Shown piece by piece: positions 7,902 through 16,724 of a DNA stretch of 64,000 bases (positions within the stretch are counted from its first letter, which is position 1; every line of letters starts with the position of its first letter). The DNA lies in assembly GCA_020723965.1 (NCBI GenBank), contig DYHW01000007.1:52766-116765 (forward strand). The letters are read 5' to 3'. The translations under genes were made by a program, and so were the position numbers. This stretch comes from Melioribacter sp. GTDB lineage: Bacteria > Bacteroidota > Ignavibacteria > Ignavibacteriales > Melioribacteraceae. The notes below the pieces were generated by a model. That model had not been told where the DNA came from. It ran no database searches and saw only the letters and a list, made by a program, of their open reading frames with translations.

Positions 7902-9220
7902 TTCGTATTAAAGTTATCAACTTTTCTGAAAACTTGTTGAACCGGTTCGCCGCGAAGAGTTTCTCTTAATTTATTTTCTTCAACAGCTTTCTTCAAAACA
8001 AAAAGTGATTCTTCCAATGCTTGAAGTGTGTAATTAACATCTTCATCGCTGTGAGAGAAAGAGATGTTGTGAAATCCCTGCCAGAGAACACCGCGCTTGA
8101 TCATCTCCTGCTGCATCAAAGATTTTTGCACGAGCGGATCGCCAGCTTTTTCTTCAAACGCAGCCATCGAGCGCCAGTTATAACCGATTGCTTTTGTGTA
8201 GTCCATTCCAAGTTTTAGAGCTATAGCATTGTAACCATCTTTTATTTTTTTCCCTTTGTCGTTCAAATGTTTCGGAACGTTTTTGCTGCTCAGTTCTTCG
8301 ATTGTTGCTTTAGTAGCAGCAAGAGAAAGAGCTTCGCCGCCGAATGTTGTGTAAAAGAAAATATCTTCATCTGCAAGATCCATAATTTTTCTTTTCCCTG
8401 TTAGAATAGAGATCGGCATTCCGTTAGCAACAGCTTTTGAATAGGTTGCAAGGTCGGGGGTAATTCCAAAAAATTCTTGCGCGCCGCCAAGCGCCATTCT
8501 AAATCCTGTCCACATTTCGTCAAAGATCAGAACAATTCCTTTTTGCTTGCACAAATCGGCAAGCTTGTGCAAGAAATTATCTTTTGGTTCTGCAAAGACA
8601 ACAGGTTCTAAAATTATTGCAGCAACATCGTCGTCAATTGATTTTTTTACTGAGTCAATATCGTTGTAATTAAATGTGAAAGACATTGCTTGAACTGCTT
8701 CTGGAATTCCATTATTGCGCGCTGTAACTGCTATATACCAATCGTGCCAGCCGTGATAACCGCAGCAGAGAATTTTATTTTTACCTGTGTATGCGCGCGC
8801 CAATCGAACTGCAGCGCTTGTAGCATCGGCGCCGGTTTTGCTGTAACGAATAGCTTCAGCATTCGGTACTATCTTTCGAATCATCTCTGCAACTTCAACT
8901 TCAAGCGGGTGCATCATGGAAAATGTAATTCCATCTTCCAATTGTTTTTTTATTGCTTCATCAACTTTTGAATAAGCATAACCGAGCGAAAGGGGACCAA
9001 CCGCCATCATGTAATCGATGTATTCGTTACCGTCAACATCCCAAACATGAGAACCTTTTCCTTTAACTAAATATTTTGGCGCTACTCCTTTTACCCATTG
9101 CCCCGGTCCCTTTGCAAGCGTTTGAGTTACGGAAGGAATCAATCCAACCGCACGATTGTAAAGCTCATCCGATTTTGAAATTGTTGGGTAATCATTGTTT
9201 AGTGAAATTTTGTTGGGCAT
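7874..9220 (-). CDS. class-III aminotransferase (glutamate-1-semialdehyde aminomutase-like)
   Basis: This PLP-dependent fold-type I aminotransferase has about 448 residues. The PLP lysine is in the YSKAVANGMP segment, and a GYHGWHDW segment is typical of GSA aminomutase-like enzymes. In this operon it probably aminates a keto-sugar rather than serving heme synthesis. The ATG at 9220 (MPNKISL) is preferred: GGAG lies 7 bases upstream, and the longer frame starting at 9250 would be read through the inverted repeat that ends the neighbouring gene. The last eight residues (PSPKGRGF) are encoded by a CCCTCTCCC palindromic repeat, so the native C-terminus was probably extended or replaced. Confidence 0.88.
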   Translation of the reverse strand: MPNKISLNNDYPTISKSDELYNRAVGLIPSVTQTLAKGPGQWVKGVAPKYLVKGKGSHVWDVDGNEYIDYMMAVGPLSLGYAYSKVDEAIKKQLEDGITFSMMHPLEVEVAEMIRKIVPNAEAIRYSKTGADATSAAVRLARAYTGKNKILCCGYHGWHDWYIAVTARNNGIPEAVQAMSFTFNYNDIDSVKKSIDDDVAAIILEPVVFAEPKDNFLHKLADLCKQKGIVLIFDEMWTGFRMALGGAQEFFGITPDLATYSKAVANGMPISILTGKRKIMDLADEDIFFYTTFGGEALSLAATKATIEELSSKNVPKHLNDKGKKIKDGYNAIALKLGMDYTKAIGYNWRSMAAFEEKAGDPLVQKSLMQQEMIKRGVLWQGFHNISFSHSDEDVNYTLQALEESLFVLKKAVEENKLRETLRGEPVQQVFRKVDNFNTKPSPKGRGF

Positions 9221-9231
9221 TTTAAATCTCC

Positions 9232-9266
9232 AGCTATTAGCCGTTAGCATTTAGCCGTTAGCTATT
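9232..9266. repeat. left inverted repeat flanking the four-helix-bundle gene
   Basis: This 35-base A/G/C/T-patterned stretch is built from TAGC words around the core TTAGCATTTAGC. It pairs with the element at 9633-9665, which contains the same core in reverse orientation (GCTAAATGCTAA). The four-helix-bundle gene lies between. The repeat encodes the last residues (IANG) and stop of that gene. Confidence 0.7.
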
Positions 9267-9619
9267 TTCAATATGAAAGCGTTCAACATTTTTTTTATTT
9301 CGTTTATTTCTGTAATTAAATCAGTTGCAATAGATTCTTTAATAAACCCCAAATCTTTTGATAGAATCAGTAAATATTCGGTTTCATTTGTAGAACCAGC
9401 AGCAATACTAAGATATTTTGCAAAATCTTTCTCGGTTTGTTTCCCGCTGCCTTCTGCTATGTTAGTAGGTATCGAAACGGCAGCTCTTCTTAATTGAGAA
9501 ATAATTCCATAAAGCTCTTCTTTTGGAAATAATTTTGTTAATTGATAAATGTTAAGAACAAAATTGTGAGATCTTTCCCATACTTTTAATTTTTTGAAAT
9601 CGCGCATTGAATCCTCCAA
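9251..9619 (-). CDS. four-helix bundle protein (S23 / 23S-rRNA intervening-sequence family)
   Basis: This 122-residue, all-helical protein has the typical family start (FKKLKVWERSHNFVLNIYQLT) and a LRRAAVSIPTNIAEGSG motif. The family is named from proteins encoded in intervening sequences of 23S rRNA genes. Many chromosomal copies lie outside rRNA, and the biochemical role is not established. Here the gene interrupts the sugar operon between the transketolase C-terminal half and the aminotransferase. It is flanked on both sides by matching inverted repeats, which suggests that it arrived as a small mobile unit. Confidence 0.88.
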   Translation of the reverse strand: MEDSMRDFKKLKVWERSHNFVLNIYQLTKLFPKEELYGIISQLRRAAVSIPTNIAEGSGKQTEKDFAKYLSIAAGSTNETEYLLILSKDLGFIKESIATDLITEINEIKKMLNAFILKIANG

Positions 9620-9632
9620 TTTACGTCGGATA

Positions 9633-9665
9633 ATAAAGCTAATAGCTAAATGCTAAGAGCTAATT
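9633..9665. repeat. right inverted repeat flanking the four-helix-bundle gene
   Basis: This is a TAGC-word element with the core GCTAAATGCTAA, which is the reverse complement of the core in the copy at 9232-9266. Its right side overlaps the end of the transketolase C-terminal gene at about 9646-9665. Confidence 0.7.
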
Positions 9666-10551
9666 GCTTCATGGTCTTTTCAGTAATTTTTTCTGCAGTA
9701 AATCCTTCGTATTCAAGAACATCATTTAGCAATCCCGGTTTGAACCATTTATCCATCAACGCAAAGGGGAGAACGTTTGCCGTTTTTCTGTTACGTAAAA
9801 GAACTTCTGCAAGAATAGAAAATAAACCGCCCGTAATAAAATGGTCCTCTACCGTAACAAGTAATTTGCATTCGTCAACTGCTTTTAAAATTGTTTCTTC
9901 GTCAATCGGCTTGGGTGTACGGATATTGATCAATCGAATTGAAACTCCTTTCGATTCCAAAATTTCTTTTGCTTTGAATGCTTCTCTGAAAAGAAAACCG
10001 TAAACAAGAATAGCAACATCTTTTCCATCGCCCCAAACTTCCGCTTTACCAATCTCAAATTCGTTATGTTCAACGACAGGTTTTGTGTTATTGTAACGAA
10101 TATAAAATGGCGAAGAACTTGTAAAGATTTTTGTCAATCCTTTCAGCATATCATCTTCATCAGCGGGACAAAATACATTTACATTTGGAATGCCGCGCAT
10201 AATAGAAACATCTTCAATAGCTTGATGAGTTGGACCGTTGCCATCTGATAAAAATCCCGGCACAGCGCCAACAATCTTTACAGGAAGATTAGCAATTCCA
10301 ACATCAGTGCGGATAAATTCGAAGGCGCGCATTGTTAAAAATGTTGCAAGCGCGTGAACAATTGGCGTTCTTCCGTGCAGTGAAAGTCCGACTGCCATTC
10401 CTATCATTGTTTGTTCGGTAATGCCGGTATCAATAAAATTGTTTTTAATCTTTGATGTAATATTACGCATTGCCGCTCTGTTTTCAGAAGTCATTACGAT
10501 GAAGCGGTCGTCTTTATTTATAAGTTCTAATAGTATTTCTTCGTATGTCAT
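9646..10551 (-). CDS. transketolase, C-terminal (pyrimidine-binding) half
   Basis: This 301-residue protein covers the Pyr domain and C-terminal domain of a transketolase, including IDTGITEQTMIGMAVGLS with the conserved Glu that activates thiamine diphosphate. It is the partner of the N-terminal half encoded immediately upstream, with only two bases between the genes. Split transketolases transfer two-carbon ketol units. In a surface-sugar operon the pair could generate a non-standard aldose or ketose precursor. The final codons overlap an inverted repeat that borders the inserted four-helix-bundle gene, so its last residues may have been altered. Confidence 0.88.
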   Translation of the reverse strand: MTYEEILLELINKDDRFIVMTSENRAAMRNITSKIKNNFIDTGITEQTMIGMAVGLSLHGRTPIVHALATFLTMRAFEFIRTDVGIANLPVKIVGAVPGFLSDGNGPTHQAIEDVSIMRGIPNVNVFCPADEDDMLKGLTKIFTSSSPFYIRYNNTKPVVEHNEFEIGKAEVWGDGKDVAILVYGFLFREAFKAKEILESKGVSIRLINIRTPKPIDEETILKAVDECKLLVTVEDHFITGGLFSILAEVLLRNRKTANVLPFALMDKWFKPGLLNDVLEYEGFTAEKITEKTMKQLALSI

Positions 10552-10553
10552 CG

Positions 10554-11411
10554 TTATCTCGCCGTAATTGTTTCGGAAGTTATTTTTGCAATTGTTTGTC
10601 CGTGTAACTCTTTTAAAAGTTGTTCAACTTCTTCTTCATTGAAATTTACAAACCAACGGTCAGCGCGCCGTTCGATGCTGGGCAATCCTTTTCCGCGAAT
10701 AGTATTTGCGATGACGACAGAAACTTTTTCTTTTTCGAATGGAAACTTTAAAAACACTTTTTCCATTGCTTCAAAATTATGTCCGTCAACAGTTTCGGTT
10801 TTCAACCCGAACGCTTCTAATTTTTTATCGAGCGGTTCGAGAGGTATTAAATCTTCAGTCTGCATGTTTGCTTGAAATTGATTGCGGTCAACAACTATTA
10901 AGAGATTATCCAATTTATAAGCAGAAGCAACCAGCATAGCTTCCCACATAGATCCTTCATTCAGCTCTCCATCCCCAACTACAACAACAACTTTATTTTT
11001 CTGTCTGCGAAGGTAGCAGTCGTAAGCGACTCCCATCGCAACAGAAAGATTATGCCCGAGCGAGCCGGAATGAAACTCGATGCCGGGAATATTTTTGTTT
11101 GGATGCCAATAGATAAAATCGTTTGTCTTGAGATGATTTTTTAAGCGTTCCTCTTCAAGCCAGCCTAGTTCAACGTAAGTACCGTATAAGGCGGGAACGT
11201 CATGCCCTTTGGATAAGAAAAAATAGTCGCGGTTTGGATCGTTTAGTGTTTCTTTTGAGATGTTCAAGAAAATTTTGTAGAGATAAACTATAAGATCGGC
11301 GCAGGAAAGAGAGGCGCCTATAAAACAGCCGCCGCGGCCACTCATTCGAATGATGTGTTCACGCACACGCAGAGCCGAGCTTTCGAGTTCTGTTAATTGT
11401 TCTTTAGTCAT
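10554..11411 (-). CDS. transketolase, N-terminal (thiamine-diphosphate-binding) half
   Basis: This 285-residue protein has the thiamine diphosphate signature GDGELNEG and a downstream NQFQ segment, plus SKGHDVPALY and FHSGSLGHNLS segments typical of the PP domain. It would form a heterotetramer with the C-terminal half encoded just downstream. Its start overlaps the stop of the cytidylyltransferase gene by four bases, which indicates translational coupling within the operon. It is distinct from the single-chain pentose-phosphate transketolase expected elsewhere in the genome. A dedicated biosynthetic role is inferred from context. Confidence 0.9.
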   Translation of the reverse strand: MTKEQLTELESSALRVREHIIRMSGRGGCFIGASLSCADLIVYLYKIFLNISKETLNDPNRDYFFLSKGHDVPALYGTYVELGWLEEERLKNHLKTNDFIYWHPNKNIPGIEFHSGSLGHNLSVAMGVAYDCYLRRQKNKVVVVVGDGELNEGSMWEAMLVASAYKLDNLLIVVDRNQFQANMQTEDLIPLEPLDKKLEAFGLKTETVDGHNFEAMEKVFLKFPFEKEKVSVVIANTIRGKGLPSIERRADRWFVNFNEEEVEQLLKELHGQTIAKITSETITAR

Positions 11412-12226
11412 TTGTGAGTGTTCTTATTTTTGTATTCTTCAATATGTTTTAGTTCGTCGAAATGATTTTCATACCAATATTTACCCAAATACTTCCGATT
11501 GATATCGGCTAATTGCGGGTTTCTCTCTACCAAATCTAATATTTCATTCAGAGAAAAAGTAGGATTGCATGGATACAGCTCTTCAAAAATATTTTTTATG
11601 AATTGGTAATCTTCATCAAAGTCGATCGTCCAGCGGTGAGTAGTAGAGTAATTGAGACCAGTTTCCCACACAACGTTAGCGATGCGGAACTTATCCGGAT
11701 TTTCCCAGATGTAAGGGGTTGTGTGCTCTCGTTCGAAATCTTTTGCCGCTTCTTTCCAGGCGCGCGCCAAAGCAGAAAATGAAACAACTTCAACATCGTT
11801 GCCGTCGGGATAAGTTGCTGGATGAAGATTGCTCACATAATCGAATTTATCTGCGTTACTGATGTAATGTTGTAAAACTTTATCAATAACTTTCGGATCG
11901 ATGAGCGGGCAATCGGATGGAATTTTTACAACCGCTTCAGCGCCAAATTTTTTGCCGACTTGATAATGACGATCTAGTAGATCGGTTAAGTGTCCTCGGA
12001 AGCATTTTATTTTTTCTTGTTCGCATAATTTGTCAATTGCATCGTCATCGGTATTTGTTGATGTTGCAATAACAATGTCTTCAACCAAAGTTGCTGCGGT
12101 TACTCGTTCGATCATTCTGATTAGAAGCGGCTTACTGAGAATTGGCAGCATAACCTTTCCAGGTAATCGGGTTGAAGACATTCTCGCTTGTATGACTGTT
12201 ACAATTTTCATTTCATTTAGTTTCAT
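11408..12226 (-). CDS. cytidylyltransferase-like nucleotidyltransferase (SpsF/NeuA-type)
   Basis: This 272-residue GT-A-like nucleotidyltransferase has the start motif VIQARMSSTRLPGKV and the segments VKIPSDCPLIDP and RWTIDFDEDY. Such enzymes activate 2-keto-3-deoxy sugars as CMP derivatives, or act in spore-coat and surface polysaccharide pathways (SpsF). Next to NeuB-like and KdsC-like genes, activation of the final acid sugar with CTP is the likely role. An internal ATG at 12211 is an alternative start, and no ribosome binding site clearly favours either. The stop overlaps the next gene. Confidence 0.85.
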   Translation of the reverse strand: MKLNEMKIVTVIQARMSSTRLPGKVMLPILSKPLLIRMIERVTAATLVEDIVIATSTNTDDDAIDKLCEQEKIKCFRGHLTDLLDRHYQVGKKFGAEAVVKIPSDCPLIDPKVIDKVLQHYISNADKFDYVSNLHPATYPDGNDVEVVSFSALARAWKEAAKDFEREHTTPYIWENPDKFRIANVVWETGLNYSTTHRWTIDFDEDYQFIKNIFEELYPCNPTFSLNEILDLVERNPQLADINRKYLGKYWYENHFDELKHIEEYKNKNTHK

Positions 12227-12236
12227 GGATCAGAAT

Positions 12237-12300
12237 AAAACGGATTTAACAGATCAAAACAGATAAATCAGTTTGAATCCGTTTTATCTGTTCAATCTGT
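12237..12300. repeat. ATCCGTT..ATCTGTT..AATCTGT intergenic repeat, copy 1
   Basis: Arms AAAACGGATT (12237-12246) and AATCCGTTTT (12276-12285) form a hairpin. The right part (12277-12300) closely matches 58205-58227 between arsM and arsC, where it forms a longer palindrome. The repeat lies between the glycosyltransferase-like and cytidylyltransferase genes and slightly overlaps the end of the former. Confidence 0.65.
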
Positions 12301-13314
12301 ATGCTGTTCATTTCTTATTTCAAACTTTTCATGGATCTCTTCTAGCATTGCGTTGGGAAATTCAATCAAATGTCTTCCGATCATCGCAATTTTTTCTGCG
12401 GAAGTTCCGTTATTCTGAATAGGCATTAACTTTTTTAATTCATCAATATCATAATAAGAATGCACTTCTTTTCCGAGCGCAATTCCGGCATAAACAGTTG
12501 AAGAATATTTTGTAATCAGCGCATCGCAGTTAGCAATTATATGGTTTGTATTTCCATCTGAAAAAACCAGCGCGCCAGGCGCATATTTATTTATCTCTCG
12601 TGTTGCACGTTTAAGATTTTCATTTGGGTGAAGTTTAAAAATAAGTTGGCGATCTTGAGCTATCTTCACGCATTCTTTAATAAATTTTTTTCTGTTCTCG
12701 ATTTTAAAAGTTTCGCGCGCATCTGATGTTGCAACTAGAACATAATTCTTATGCGGAAAGTCGTTGTTCATAAACTGTTGAATGTTATCAAAGTTCGGAA
12801 TACCGGTTACAATAATTTTTTGCTTTTGTGCTCCTTTTCGGACAAATAAATTTTTATATCCTTCAGACGCCACGCAAAACAAAGTGTATTGGTTTGACAT
12901 TCCCATTGTAGAAGTGCTTGCTAACCAGCGCGGTAGTTTGAAAAACTTCACTAAATAAAACATAAAGTTTTCCGGGTCGGTCATTCCTTCCTGAACAAGA
13001 ATAACTTTTTTGTTGCGGATATTTTTAGGCACAATTAAATCGGCGCATGTGTAAACTAACTCATATTTGTGGCTCAATCCGCGGTAATCAAATTTTAGGT
13101 TGTTATTGTGCAAATATTTCTCTGTGCTTCGGCGGAAAGGTCCGTTGAGTATTGAAAAATTTAGATAACCCAAGTTCACAACAAAATTGATCAAACCATC
13201 AGCATAATATGGGGTAAAGTAGCAATCATAATCTGAAAGAAATTTTGAGATTTGATGCATCATTGTAGTCTGATTAAGTGAACCGCAGATGAATAGAATT
13301 TTCTTCTTAGTCAT
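12292..13314 (-). CDS. GT-B-fold surface polysaccharide protein (glycosyl- or polyol-phosphate transferase-like)
   Basis: This protein of about 340 residues carries KLHPNE and NCDALITKYSSTVYAGIALGK segments, as in CDP-glycerol/capsule-type transferases and UDP-GlcNAc epimerase-like GT-B folds. It is the first gene of the leftward sugar operon. I would expect it to use, or help export into a glycan, the activated sugar made by the following genes, but the exact reaction cannot be read from the sequence. The ATG at 13314 (MTKKKIL) is preferred; extending to 13338 needs a TTG start. The last codons run into a palindromic repeat. Confidence 0.6.
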   Translation of the reverse strand: MTKKKILFICGSLNQTTMMHQISKFLSDYDCYFTPYYADGLINFVVNLGYLNFSILNGPFRRSTEKYLHNNNLKFDYRGLSHKYELVYTCADLIVPKNIRNKKVILVQEGMTDPENFMFYLVKFFKLPRWLASTSTMGMSNQYTLFCVASEGYKNLFVRKGAQKQKIIVTGIPNFDNIQQFMNNDFPHKNYVLVATSDARETFKIENRKKFIKECVKIAQDRQLIFKLHPNENLKRATREINKYAPGALVFSDGNTNHIIANCDALITKYSSTVYAGIALGKEVHSYYDIDELKKLMPIQNNGTSAEKIAMIGRHLIEFPNAMLEEIHEKFEIRNEQHTD

Positions 13315-13744
13315 TGTTTTAATTATGTTTAACCGCAAAGTGCGTGAAGTAAAAACGCGAAAGTCGTAAAAAAATCTTTATACATTTAGCGTCTTCTATG
13401 CGGTTACCCGCTGCTTTTGATTGGAACATTGCGGCTGCTTCTAAAAAAATATTTACATATACCAAATTTAGTCTATTCTTTTTATCAAGTTAAAGAGTAA
13501 AAAAAAGTTTAACAATTTTTTAATTAAGATATAAATTTAATTTGATTGACAAATCCTTTATTTCTCATGAATGGCCTTCTTTTTTCATTTTTGGAAAAAA
13601 TTTTTTAGAGTTTGGAAAGTAGTTTCACAAAAACTGTTTTAATGGTGTTTTTTATCGATTTTAATGTTCCCAAAAGAACCAAGAAGAATATTCTCTGGCA
13701 TAGTTAATGTAAAAATAAAAGTCTATTTAAAAATTTGAAGAGCA
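13315..13744. other. 430-base gap between divergent operons
   Basis: This region separates the leftward sugar operon from the rightward rnf operon and should carry promoters for both. It is strongly A+T-rich. A TTGACA word lies at 13546-13551, but no good -10 follows at a proper distance. Scraps of the CGCAAAG-type repeat are at about 13330-13370. No gene or structured RNA was recognised. Confidence 0.4.
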
Positions 13745-15088
13745 ATGTTAACTCTAAATAAAAGCAAATCGTTTCGCGGCGGAATTCATCCGAAAGAATA
13801 TAAATCGCTCACAGAAAATCTTCCTTTCGAAATAATGCCCGCTCCTAAACAAGTTATTGTTCCGCTTACGCAACATCTTGGCGCGCCGGCTAAGCAGATT
13901 GTGAAAAAGGGTAGCGAGGTTAAAGCCGGCGAAATTATTGCCGAGATGAATGGATTTGTTTCATCTACAATTCATGCGCCTGTTTCCGGAAAAGTTACAA
14001 AGATAAACGTTAGCGCTAATGTTTCTGGGTTTCCCAAAGACGCAATTGTAATAGATGCAAATGATTCGAATGAAGTTGTAACGATGCAGCCGCTTGATTC
14101 GGAAAAAATTTCTGCCGGAGAAATTCGTGAAAGAGTTAAACATGCGGGGATAGTTGGCCAAGGCGGAGCGGCATTTCCAACTTACGTAAAATTAACACCG
14201 CCTAACGATAAAAAGATTGATGTTGTGATTTTAAACGGATGCGAGTGTGAACCTTATCTAACCCGCGATTATCGTTTTATGATTGAGAGAACAGATGATG
14301 TAATTACCGGTTTAAAATTAATAATGAAAGCTCTAGGCGTAAAAAAAGGAGCAATAGGAATTGAAGATAATAAACCGGAAGCAATTGAGAAATTGAAATT
14401 AGCCGCTAAAAATTATCCCGCAATGGAAATTGTTTCGTTAAAAACAAAATATCCTCAAGGTGCAGAAAAGATGTTGATAAAAGCCGTAACAGGAAAAGAA
14501 GTTCCGCCGGGCAAGCTTCCTTTTGATGTTGGAGCTGTAATCCAGAACATCGGAACAGCGGTTGCAATATACGATGCAGTTGTCAAAGGCGAGCCGCAAT
14601 TGAGCGCGGCGCTTACAGTTTCCGGCAGCGGTATAAATCAACCAAAGAATTTGATTGTAAAAATCGGGACGCCGTTGAGAAATATACTTGATTTCTGCGG
14701 CGGCGTTAAAGATAGCGCTCTTAAAGTTGTTGTTGGCGGGCCTATGATGGGCGTTGCGCAATATGATTTTTCTGCACCGGTAATAAAAGCAACCTCCGGA
14801 ATTTTAGTTTTATCAGAAGAAGAAATAAACAAACATGAACAAACCCCATGTCTCCGCTGCGGAATATGCGTTGAAACTTGTCCATTAAATTTATTACCGA
14901 CTCGAATTTCGCGGTTATCGCAGCTCGAACGTTTTGAAGAAGCTGAAAATCTTGGAATGGCGGTTTGTATGGAATGTGGTACTTGCGCTTATACTTGTCC
15001 GGCAAATATTCCTTTGGTTCAATGGATTCGTCTTGGTAAACAAAAAGTAATGGCTTTACAGAAAGAGAGAGAAAGCGTTAATGCTTAA
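13745..15088 (+). CDS. rnfC: Rnf electron transport complex subunit C
   Basis: This 447-residue protein has an N-terminal barrel-sandwich region and a Complex-I 51-kDa-like NADH/FMN-binding domain (GQGGAAFPTYVKL near residue 135). Two [4Fe-4S] motifs lie near the C-terminus (CLRCGICVETCP and CMECGTCAYTCP). RnfC is the peripheral NADH- or ferredoxin-side subunit of the membrane Rnf complex, which couples ferredoxin:NAD+ electron transfer to Na+ or H+ movement. It opens the cluster rnfC-D-G-E-A, apbE, rnfB, rseC-like. Without the long C-terminal repeats of gamma-proteobacterial RsxC, it has the compact form common in anaerobes. Confidence 0.95.
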   Translation: MLTLNKSKSFRGGIHPKEYKSLTENLPFEIMPAPKQVIVPLTQHLGAPAKQIVKKGSEVKAGEIIAEMNGFVSSTIHAPVSGKVTKINVSANVSGFPKDAIVIDANDSNEVVTMQPLDSEKISAGEIRERVKHAGIVGQGGAAFPTYVKLTPPNDKKIDVVILNGCECEPYLTRDYRFMIERTDDVITGLKLIMKALGVKKGAIGIEDNKPEAIEKLKLAAKNYPAMEIVSLKTKYPQGAEKMLIKAVTGKEVPPGKLPFDVGAVIQNIGTAVAIYDAVVKGEPQLSAALTVSGSGINQPKNLIVKIGTPLRNILDFCGGVKDSALKVVVGGPMMGVAQYDFSAPVIKATSGILVLSEEEINKHEQTPCLRCGICVETCPLNLLPTRISRLSQLERFEEAENLGMAVCMECGTCAYTCPANIPLVQWIRLGKQKVMALQKERESVNA

Positions 15089-15198
15089 ACGCAAAGAGCA
15101 CGAATTATCCACTAAACTAGCAAAATATTTCTTTGCGATAGCTGTGTTCCACGGCTGCGGATTACGTGGAATAAAAAATCATTTTGTGGAAAAAATAA

Positions 15199-16164
15199 AT
15201 GGAAACAATTACTACTAATCCATCCTACAAATTAGAGCTAAGCAGTTCTCCGCACATTCATTCGCGGTGGTCAACAAAACATGCAATGTGGTTTGTTGTT
15301 TCGGCTCTTCTGCCTTCTGTGATTTCAGCGGTAATCTTTTTTGGCATTTATCAGTTAATAGTTATTGGCGTAAGTGTTTTATTCTCCATAATTACCGAAG
15401 CAGCAATTAAAAAAATTAGAAAAAAAGAAATTACTGTTACAGATGGAAGCGCGGTTATTACAGGTTTATTACTCGGTTTAGTTTTACCGCCTAATTTTTC
15501 ACTAAGCGCAACAGCGTTGGGCGCAATATTTTCCATTGCAGTAGGAAAAGAAATTTTTGGCGGCTTGGGTTACAATATTTTTAATCCTGCGCTTGTAGGA
15601 CGCGCTTTTCTGCAAGCCGCCTATCCTGTATCAATGACAACTTGGAAGAATCCCAATTATGCAGTCGATACTGTTACATCAGCAACACCTCTTTCTGCTT
15701 TTAAGTTTGATAAAATATTTACACAGACAGAGAATTTGTTTTTAGGCAACGTCAGCGGTTCGATCGGAGAGACATCTGCAATTGCAATTTTAATTGGCGG
15801 AATTTTTTTAGTTGCAATCGGAATAGTGAATTACCGTATTCCTCTTTCAATTATTCTTGGCGTAGTAATCTTCGGAGGAATTTTTTGGATAATTGATCCT
15901 TACAAATATCCAAGCCCGCTTTTTCAACTTCTTGCAGGCGGATTTTTATTCGGAACATTTTTTATGGCAACCGATTGGGTTACATCTCCAATTACTTCTA
16001 AAGGAATGTGGATATATGGTTTCTGCATTTCACTTATTATTATTATGATCCGTTTATTCGGAGGGTTGCCCGAAGGAGTTATGTATGCAATTTTAATTAT
16101 GAACTCAGTTGTTCCTCTAATTAACCGGTACACTCGCTCAAGAATATTTGGAGAGAGAAGATGA
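15199..16164 (+). CDS. rnfD: Rnf electron transport complex subunit D
   Basis: This 321-residue NqrB/RnfD-family membrane protein has about nine hydrophobic segments. The expected covalent FMN attachment site is the Thr in VTSATPLSAF (Thr163), loaded by the ApbE flavin transferase encoded downstream. The ATG is 110 bases after rnfC, a gap filled with a CGCAAAG-type repeat scrap. The C-terminus overlaps the rnfG start by four bases. It forms part of the membrane electron and ion path of the Rnf complex. Confidence 0.94.
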   Translation: METITTNPSYKLELSSSPHIHSRWSTKHAMWFVVSALLPSVISAVIFFGIYQLIVIGVSVLFSIITEAAIKKIRKKEITVTDGSAVITGLLLGLVLPPNFSLSATALGAIFSIAVGKEIFGGLGYNIFNPALVGRAFLQAAYPVSMTTWKNPNYAVDTVTSATPLSAFKFDKIFTQTENLFLGNVSGSIGETSAIAILIGGIFLVAIGIVNYRIPLSIILGVVIFGGIFWIIDPYKYPSPLFQLLAGGFLFGTFFMATDWVTSPITSKGMWIYGFCISLIIIMIRLFGGLPEGVMYAILIMNSVVPLINRYTRSRIFGERR

Positions 16165-16724
16165 AAATTGTTATTCGCATGATCTTGACTTTGACTATCA
16201 TCGGTGTTGTAGCCGGAGGATTTCTTGCAAACGTTGCACAGTGGGCTAATCCTTTGATTGAGGCAAATAAAAAAGCAGAAACTGAAAAGGCAATTTTCTT
16301 GGTTCAGCCGGATGGAAAATCTTACCAGCAAATTAAAAATACCAATTTTGAAATTTACAAAGTATTTGGCGAGAATAATGAACTTGTTGGTTATTCTATT
16401 GCGCATGAAGGGAATGGATTTCAGGGGAAGATACGGTTGATGGTTGGCGTATCGTCTGACTTAAATAAAATCAAGCAGCTCGAAATTCTTGATCAAGTAG
16501 AAACGCCCGGTTTAGGAACATTAATTCTCGAACCGCCATTCAGAAAACAATTTTCTGATCTTTCGACTGACCCAAAGGTTAATTTGGTTAAAGGCGTTGA
16601 ACCATCAAAACCAAATGAAATACAATCAATCACAGGGGCAACTATTTCATCGAAAGCCGTAGTAGAAATAATAAATAAAGGAATAGAAAAAGCACGCATA
16701 TTAAAAGAGCGGGGCGCGTTATGA
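16161..16724 (+). CDS. rnfG: Rnf electron transport complex subunit G
   Basis: This 187-residue protein has one N-terminal membrane anchor and an FMN-binding domain. The flavinylation motif is SITGATISS, with Thr161 as the covalent FMN residue, matching the S/T-G-A-T consensus for ApbE substrates. It is coupled by four-base overlaps to both rnfD and rnfE. The soluble domain should lie on the outer face of the membrane and relay electrons within the Rnf complex. Confidence 0.94.
   Translation: MKIVIRMILTLTIIGVVAGGFLANVAQWANPLIEANKKAETEKAIFLVQPDGKSYQQIKNTNFEIYKVFGENNELVGYSIAHEGNGFQGKIRLMVGVSSDLNKIKQLEILDQVETPGLGTLILEPPFRKQFSDLSTDPKVNLVKGVEPSKPNEIQSITGATISSKAVVEIINKGIEKARILKERGAL

Noticed and set aside
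13546..13575. Sigma-70 promoter from the TTGACA at 13546
   Set aside because: No reasonable -10 box occurs 16-18 bases downstream.
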